DNA of 34,732 nucleotides from Tepidimicrobium sp. (lineage in GTDB: Bacteria > Bacillota > Clostridia > Tissierellales > Tepidimicrobiaceae), in the NCBI GenBank assembly GCA_012839395.1, contig DUNJ01000018.1, forward strand, positions 1 through 34,732. Direction: 5' to 3'. How positions within the stretch are numbered: the stretch's first letter is position 1; every line of letters begins with the position of its first letter. This document shows positions 30,655-34,732 of the stretch, in pieces. Under the pieces are notes generated by a model, which saw only the letters and a list, made by a program, of their open reading frames with translations, was not told the origin of the DNA and did not search any database. The translations under genes were made by a program, and so were the position numbers.

Positions 30655-31587
30655 ATGGAGAAGAAGGCAAGATTATACTTATTAACAGGATTTTTAGGGG
30701 CAGGGAAAACAACTTTTCTTACTAATGTACTAGAGGATTTAGATGAAAATAAGGTAGCTGTTATAATGAATGAATTTGGGAAAGAAGGTATTGATGGAAC
30801 CATAATTGAAAAGGAAGGAATGGAGCTTGTAGAGTTAAATAGGGGTTCCATATTTTGTTCTTGCTTACAACTTTCCTTTGTATCAGCCTTAGTGGAAATG
30901 TCAGATAGAAATATGGAATACGTTTTTGTGGAAAGTTCTGGACTTGCAGACCCATCTAACATTGGAGAATTTTTAGAGGCCGTAAAGGTTGCTAAGGGAG
31001 ATGTTTATGACTATAGTGGAGCTATTTGTATAGTTGATGGGGTAAACTTTTTAGAACAATTAGAAGACATAGAAACAGTAGAAAGGCAGCTTAAGTTTTG
31101 CCATCTAACTATTGTATCTAAGGTAGATCTAATAGACGGGGAGAAATTAGAAAAGGTTAAGGCAAAAATTAAAGAAATTAATCCTAAGGTAAATATTATA
31201 GAGTCTGTAAATGGGCAAATAGATTATAATTTATTAGAAAAAGATTTACTAGAAGAAGACTGGTTGGGAGTTGAAGATACTACTAATACACCAGAAAACA
31301 GGCCTAAAACTTTAACCTTAACCTATGAAGGCGAAGTAAGTAAAGAAAAGTTGACCCAGTTTCTAGATATTATTAAAAAAGATAGTTATAGAATAAAGGG
31401 CTTTTTTAGGCTAGATGATGGTTGGAACCAAGTAGATGTGGTAAATAAAATTATAGACTATAAACCTACAGATAAGGTTCAAGAAAAATCTGAGTTAGTA
31501 ATAATATCTAAAATAGGACCACAAATAATTAGGCCTATATTTAATACTTGGGAAGAAATAGTGGGACGGGAAATGAAATTAAGATAA
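30655..31587 (+). CDS. CobW/COG0523-family GTPase (metal-related)
   Basis: 310 residues. G3E-type P-loop GTPase: Walker A GFLGAGKTTFLTN, Walker B/NEFG segment MNEFGKEGIDG, FVESSGLADPS and SKVDLID (in place of NKxD). These proteins act as metal chaperones or insertases. The usual metal-binding CxCC motif is replaced here by RGSIFCSCL, so only part of the thiol set is kept; metal use may differ. The C-terminal CobW_C domain follows (GEVSKEKLTQFLD, KGFFRLDDGWNQVDVV). AAAAGGAGG site before the ATG. First gene of an operon with ArsR 2 and a permease, implying a role in metal(loid) handling. Confidence 0.9.
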   Translation: MEKKARLYLLTGFLGAGKTTFLTNVLEDLDENKVAVIMNEFGKEGIDGTIIEKEGMELVELNRGSIFCSCLQLSFVSALVEMSDRNMEYVFVESSGLADPSNIGEFLEAVKVAKGDVYDYSGAICIVDGVNFLEQLEDIETVERQLKFCHLTIVSKVDLIDGEKLEKVKAKIKEINPKVNIIESVNGQIDYNLLEKDLLEEDWLGVEDTTNTPENRPKTLTLTYEGEVSKEKLTQFLDIIKKDSYRIKGFFRLDDGWNQVDVVNKIIDYKPTDKVQEKSELVIISKIGPQIIRPIFNTWEEIVGREMKLR

Positions 31588-31598
31588 GGAGTGGCAAG

Positions 31599-31946
31599 GT
31601 GGAAAAATTAATAAATTTCTTTAAACTACTATCTGACGAAACTCGTTTAAGGATATTAGTTCTTTTATATCATGATGATTTTTGTGTATGTCAGCTAGCA
31701 GGTATAATGAGAATTTCCCAACCTAATGTGTCTAAACATTTAGCAGGGCTTAGGGATATGAGCTTGGTAAGAGATGAGAAGAGGGAACAGTATACCTTCT
31801 ACTCTCTTAATATAGAAGAAAAAATGTTTCAGGATATTTTTGAAAAAATCGTTGCCAATCTAGATAAGTATCCAGTTTTAAAGTCTGATATAAAAGAGAG
31901 TGAAGATGCAGAGAAGTACATTGAGCTGGCTAATATAAATAAATAA
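31599..31946 (+). CDS. ArsR/SmtB-family metal(loid)-responsive repressor 2
   Basis: 115 residues. Winged helix-turn-helix (FFKLLSDETRLRILVLL; RISQPNVSKHLAGL) with the arsenite-type cysteine pair DFCVCQLAGIM. Start: GTG at 31599, seven bases after AAGGAG; the frame is open further upstream inside cobW. It lies 11 bases after cobW and 14 bases before the permease, so it is cotranscribed with its probable targets. It is clearly a paralogue of ArsR 1 but diverged, so the cluster carries two sensors of the same type. Confidence 0.92.
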   Translation: MEKLINFFKLLSDETRLRILVLLYHDDFCVCQLAGIMRISQPNVSKHLAGLRDMSLVRDEKREQYTFYSLNIEEKMFQDIFEKIVANLDKYPVLKSDIKESEDAEKYIELANINK

Positions 31947-31960
31947 AAGGTGGGGTTTAA

Positions 31961-32977
31961 ATGGGGTTAGTATCAAGTATATTTAGTTGGCTAAATGCTC
32001 AATTTTTAAAAATGGAGTGGCTATGGAATCTAGTTGAGCTATTAGTGGAGAAAGTTTTTGGTTTATCTATGAGTACTAGGATAGGTGGCAGTGTTCATTT
32101 CTTTATATATGATACTATAAAAATATTTATTTTGCTATCTGTTATGATATATATAATATCCTATATCCAATCCTATTTTCCTCCAGAGAGAACAAAGAAA
32201 CTTTTAGGTGGGATTGCAGGGATTAAAGGAAACATATTAGGGGCTCTCTTAGGAATATTAACTCCTTTTTGCTCCTGTTCTAGTATCCCAATTTTTATAG
32301 GTTTTGTATCAGCAGGATTACCTTTAGGGGCAACCTTCTCCTTCCTTATATCTTCACCTATGATAGATTTGGCTGCCTTTATGTTGTTAATGTCAACCTT
32401 TGGGGTTAAAATTGGAGTAATATATGTAGTTGTAGGTGTACTTGTTGCAATAATAGGTGGGATTGTAATTCAAAAATTAAAAATGGATGAGTATGTGGAA
32501 TCCTATGTATGGGATGTAGAAGCCCAGGAGGTAGAAATTGAAGAATTATCCCATAAAGACAGGTTGGAGTTTTCCAAAAATCAGGTAAAAGATATAGTAG
32601 GTAGGGTATGGCCCTATATACTTGTTGGGGTAGGAATAGGGGCTGGGATTCATAATTGGCTACCCCAATCAATAATAGAGAAGGTTTTAGGAAGTGGGAA
32701 TCCATTTTCAGTTTTAATAGCAACCTTTATTGGAGTGCCTATATACGCTGATATTTTTGGAACTATACCTATAGCGGAAGCCTTAGTTGCCAAGGGGGTA
32801 GGCATTGGGACTGTAGTAGCCTTTATGATGGGGGTAACTACCATGTCTATACCTTCTATGGTAATGCTAAGTAAGGTGGTAAAACCTAAACTGTTAGGAA
32901 CCTTCATAGTGGTAACTACTATAGGTATAATGATAGTTGGTTATGGACTTAATGCTTTATCATTCCTATTTATTTAA
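31961..32977 (+). CDS. COG0701-family permease (ArsP / SO_0444-like metal(loid) exporter)
   Basis: 338 residues, about eight to ten membrane helices in two repeats. The hallmark is TPFCSCSSIPIFIGF (~residues 104-118) followed by AGLPLGATFSFLISSPMID, and the second repeat's GVPIYADIFGTIPIAEALV. A cytoplasmic, acidic linker (DVEAQEVEIEELSHKD) separates the halves. Members export trivalent organoarsenicals (ArsP) or have been linked to copper/zinc efflux. The cysteines suit a thiophilic substrate. AAGGTGGGG site before the ATG. A thioredoxin-like gene with an early stop follows 12 bases later, the usual partner of this permease. Confidence 0.9.
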   Translation: MGLVSSIFSWLNAQFLKMEWLWNLVELLVEKVFGLSMSTRIGGSVHFFIYDTIKIFILLSVMIYIISYIQSYFPPERTKKLLGGIAGIKGNILGALLGILTPFCSCSSIPIFIGFVSAGLPLGATFSFLISSPMIDLAAFMLLMSTFGVKIGVIYVVVGVLVAIIGGIVIQKLKMDEYVESYVWDVEAQEVEIEELSHKDRLEFSKNQVKDIVGRVWPYILVGVGIGAGIHNWLPQSIIEKVLGSGNPFSVLIATFIGVPIYADIFGTIPIAEALVAKGVGIGTVVAFMMGVTTMSIPSMVMLSKVVKPKLLGTFIVVTTIGIMIVGYGLNALSFLFI

Positions 32978-32989
32978 AAGGAGGGTAAT

Positions 32990-33220
32990 ATGGACATTTA
33001 AATTTTAGGAACTGGTTGTTCCAAGTGTGAGAAATTAGAAAAAAATCTTAACAAGGCTTTAAAGGAACTTAATATAGATGCAAGAGTGGAAACAGTAGAC
33101 GATTTAGTAGAATTAGTAAGTTATGGAGTCATGACAACCCCAGGACTTGTAGTTAATGGGAAAGTTGTATCCGTAGGCAGATCCTTGTCTGTAAAAGAAA
33201 TAAAGAAATATTTAGTATAG
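32990..33220 (+). pseudogene. Thioredoxin-like (MTH895/TM0996-type) gene with stop at codon 4
   Basis: A good AAAGGAGGG site precedes an ATG, but the fourth codon is TAA. Reading on in the same frame gives ILGTGCSKCEKLEKNL, a redox CxxC as in small glutaredoxin-like thioredoxins, then ETVDDLVELVSYGVMTTPGL and VGRSLSVKEIKKYLV to a TAG, a complete normal-length protein of ~77 codons. TAA differs by one base from AAA (Lys), the expected residue. Either a recent nonsense mutation or a sequence error. No other start with a ribosome site lies nearby. The rest of the frame shows no decay. Confidence 0.8.
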
Positions 33221-33243
33221 ATGTAGGTGTAAGCTTTAGATTT

Positions 33244-33280
33244 AAGTACATCCTTGGGCTTCTAAGGATGTACTTTTTTT
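33244..33280 (+). terminator. Terminator of the metal operon
   Basis: Perfect 12-bp stem AAGTACATCCTT/AAGGATGTACTT, 8-base loop, then an unbroken T-run (TTTTTTT). Textbook intrinsic terminator 24 bases after the thioredoxin-like frame. Confidence 0.92.
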
Positions 33281-33325
33281 ATTTTAGTAAAAATATATAA
33301 CCCCTTACCCTAATATATTGACTCA

Positions 33326-33660
33326 ATGTTTTTAGAAGGTATGAAACATTTAAAGTCAGAGGATTTAAAAAGTGTAACAGTGAATGTTACCTTTGGCTTT
33401 GTAAAAAATTTATCTTGATAATGTAAAGTTTTCAGGAGATACTGCAACAGTAAATCTAGATACTGCCTTTGCAGGGGTAGAACTTTATGTGCCAAAAGGC
33501 TGGCAAGTTATAAATAATACAGATATAAGTTTTGGTTCAGTAAGGGAAAAATAGGGGTGGCGGTAGAGAGAAAACCTTAATTTTAAAGGGGAACATTACA
33601 TTTATAGGTGGAGATATAATATATATAGGTCCTAAATTTAATGCAGAAGCTTTAATTTAA
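33326..33660 (+). pseudogene. Broken LiaF-like (cell-envelope stress) C-terminal domain gene
   Basis: From an ATG at 33326 the frame reads KHLKSEDLKSVTVNVTFGFV, shifts near 33410 to continue YLDNVKFSGDTATVNLDTAF and AGVELYVPKGWQVINN, hits stops near 33552, and resumes in another frame as TLILKGNITFIGGDIIYI to a stop at 33660. 'AGVELYVPxxWxV' and 'LxGxxTFxGxxIIYI' are typical of the beta-helical C-terminal domain of LiaF-like proteins. At least two lesions; the N-terminal membrane part is missing. A dead gene fragment. Confidence 0.7.
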
Positions 33661-33737
33661 TGTTAAGATGTATTCTGTAGGATAACATAAACTATTTGTT
33701 ATTTTAAGTTTAGCTAATATAAAGGAGAGTTCTTGTA

Positions 33738-34541
33738 ATGGTTGAAAAAAATAAAATTTATAATATTGAAATAGAAGATTTAGGTAGCAGTGGAGAAGGT
33801 GTGGGAAAAATAGATGGATTTACAGTATTTGTACCACAGGCTATACCTGGCGATAGGATAAGGGCAAGAATAACTATTCTAAAAAAGCGATATGGAATAG
33901 GGGAAATTTTAGAAATATTAGAGCCTTCTAAGGATAGGATAGAGTCTAGGTGTAGTTTATTTGGAAAATGTGGTGGCTGTCAGATTATGCATATAGATTA
34001 TAATGCCCAGCTTAAGATGAAAAGGAATAAGGTAGAACAAACATTAAGTAGAATAGGAAAGATTAATACAAAAGTTAATCCCACAATTGGAATGGATAAT
34101 CCCTTTAAGTATAGAAACAAAGGCCAATTCCCTGTTGGAATAAAAAATAATAAGGCTATTATAGGGCCTTATGAAATGGGTAGCCATAATATAGTAGACA
34201 CTAGTTATTGTCATATTCAGGCCCCTATTACTGAAAAGATTATCAAAACAATAAAAAAATATATTGATGACTTTAGTATAGAAGTCCATGATGAAGTAAA
34301 AAGAACAGGCTTAATTAGAAATATAGTAAATAGATTTGGATTTGCCACAGGAGATGTTATGGTGGTCATTGTAACCAATGGTAGGAAACTTCCTTACAAG
34401 GATGAACTAATAAGGATGTTAAAAGAAAATGTACCAGGATTAAAAAGCATAGTACAAAACATTAATACTAGGAATACAAATGTTGTTTTAGGACATGAGA
34501 CCCTTGTATTATATGGGGAGGATAAAATCGTAGAGAGATGA
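33738..34541 (+). CDS. rlmD: RlmD-type 23S rRNA (uracil-C5)-methyltransferase, N-terminal part (3' truncated)
   Basis: 267 residues of a normally ~450-residue enzyme that makes 5-methyluridine in 23S rRNA with S-adenosylmethionine. Visible are the N-terminal TRAM RNA-binding domain (IEIEDLGSSGEGVGKIDGF), the iron-sulfur cysteines (CSLFGKCGGCQIM with the later YCHIQ), and the start of the central domain. The methyltransferase half is missing because the contig ends. The stop at 34539 is not the natural end: with one T removed the frame runs on as DILNFKLPI, which resembles the expected next strand, up to the fold-back at 34570. AAAGGAG site before the ATG. RlmCD and TrmA-like paralogues are alternatives. 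Confidence 0.8.
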   Translation: MVEKNKIYNIEIEDLGSSGEGVGKIDGFTVFVPQAIPGDRIRARITILKKRYGIGEILEILEPSKDRIESRCSLFGKCGGCQIMHIDYNAQLKMKRNKVEQTLSRIGKINTKVNPTIGMDNPFKYRNKGQFPVGIKNNKAIIGPYEMGSHNIVDTSYCHIQAPITEKIIKTIKKYIDDFSIEVHDEVKRTGLIRNIVNRFGFATGDVMVVIVTNGRKLPYKDELIRMLKENVPGLKSIVQNINTRNTNVVLGHETLVLYGEDKIVER

Positions 34542-34732
34542 TATATTAAATTTTAAATTACCTATATAGTCTACGATTTTATCCTCCCCATATAATACAA
34601 GGGTCTCATGTCCTAAAACAACATTTGTATTCCAGGATTAAAAAGCATAGTACAAAACATTAATACTAGGAATACAAATGTTGTTTTAGGACATGAGACC
34701 CTTGTATTATATGGGGAGGATAAAATCGTAGA
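34434..34732. repeat. Inverted plus direct copy at contig end (fold-back chimera)
   Basis: Bases 34434-34534 recur exactly as 34632-34732 (101 bp, direct). Between them, 34570-34633 is the exact reverse complement of 34471-34534 (64 bp), with 34535-34569 as a 35-base loop. Forward, reverse, forward over one short stretch of a coding gene, ending exactly at the last base of the contig, is the pattern of strand-switching during amplification or of assembly around it. Nothing after about 34569 should be taken as true neighbouring sequence. Confidence 0.93.

Noticed and set aside
32999..33001. Recoding of the early stop in the thioredoxin-like gene as selenocysteine or pyrrolysine
   Set aside because: The codon is TAA, not TGA or TAG, and the expected residue is an ordinary lysine.
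1..34732. tRNA or rRNA genes, integrases, transposases
   Set aside because: None recognised on either strand by eye; a tRNA scan would be needed to exclude a tRNA fully.

Overview
This 34.7-kb window looks like a whole contig from a low-GC Firmicute of the class Clostridia. AT-rich composition, very frequent AGA/AGG arginine and ATA isoleucine codons, strong AGGAGG-type ribosome sites, a sigma-54 system and an oxidative ornithine-degradation cluster (ord-ortA-ortB) suggest an amino-acid-fermenting anaerobe of the Tissierellales type; that placement is inference. Both ends are fold-back junctions: a perfect 98-bp palindrome at 1-98, and an inverted plus direct copy of the same ~100 bp at 34434-34732. 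They look like chimeras of amplification or assembly, so the first and last genes are cut and their terminal bases should not be trusted. Layout: (1) 37-4168, the C-terminal two thirds of an AddA-like helicase-nuclease, then a small and a large membrane protein. (2) 4169-10182, a decayed stretch, an ABC exporter, and an OmpR-type two-component system in an operon with a lipoprotein. (3) 10183-14216, mostly minus strand: an orphan GlpP, a VanW protein (plus strand), a GIY-YIG protein, RecX, hydrolase and membrane-protein remnants, and an alpha/beta hydrolase with a cysteine nucleophile. (4) 14358-22311, the best-connected region: a histidine kinase with an extracellular amino-acid-binding-type domain, a sigma-54 activator, a tandem palindrome (candidate enhancer), a textbook -24/-12 promoter, an alanine-type sodium symporter, then ord, ortA and ortB. 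The kinase pair probably controls transport and ornithine catabolism. OrtAB releases acetyl-CoA and D-alanine, which would explain an alanine-type carrier next to it. (5) 22398-25255, a nitroreductase, a ~0.9-kb zone of small decayed minus-strand genes around one intact 34-residue peptide, a promoter and structured leader, and ornithine carbamoyltransferase. (6) 25348-29770, an XRE regulator with an ImmA/IrrE metalloprotease, then two adjacent CARF-HEPN proteins of the TM1812 (Csx1/Csx2-like) family. The second carries a C-terminal Csx20-like domain: a predicted cyclic-oligoadenylate-activated RNase joined to a predicted ring-nuclease-type domain, with no cas10, other cas gene or CRISPR array in the window. 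(7) 29772-33280, a metal/arsenic-type cluster (ArsR, broken arsC, CobW-type GTPase, second ArsR, COG0701 permease, thioredoxin-like gene with a stop at codon 4). (8) A broken LiaF-like gene and a truncated RlmD-type rRNA methyltransferase close the contig. The window is rich in gene remnants (at least eight). Some single-base lesions could be sequencing errors, but several, such as the hydrolase internal deletion, the multiply broken arsC and the LiaF remnant, look like real decay.
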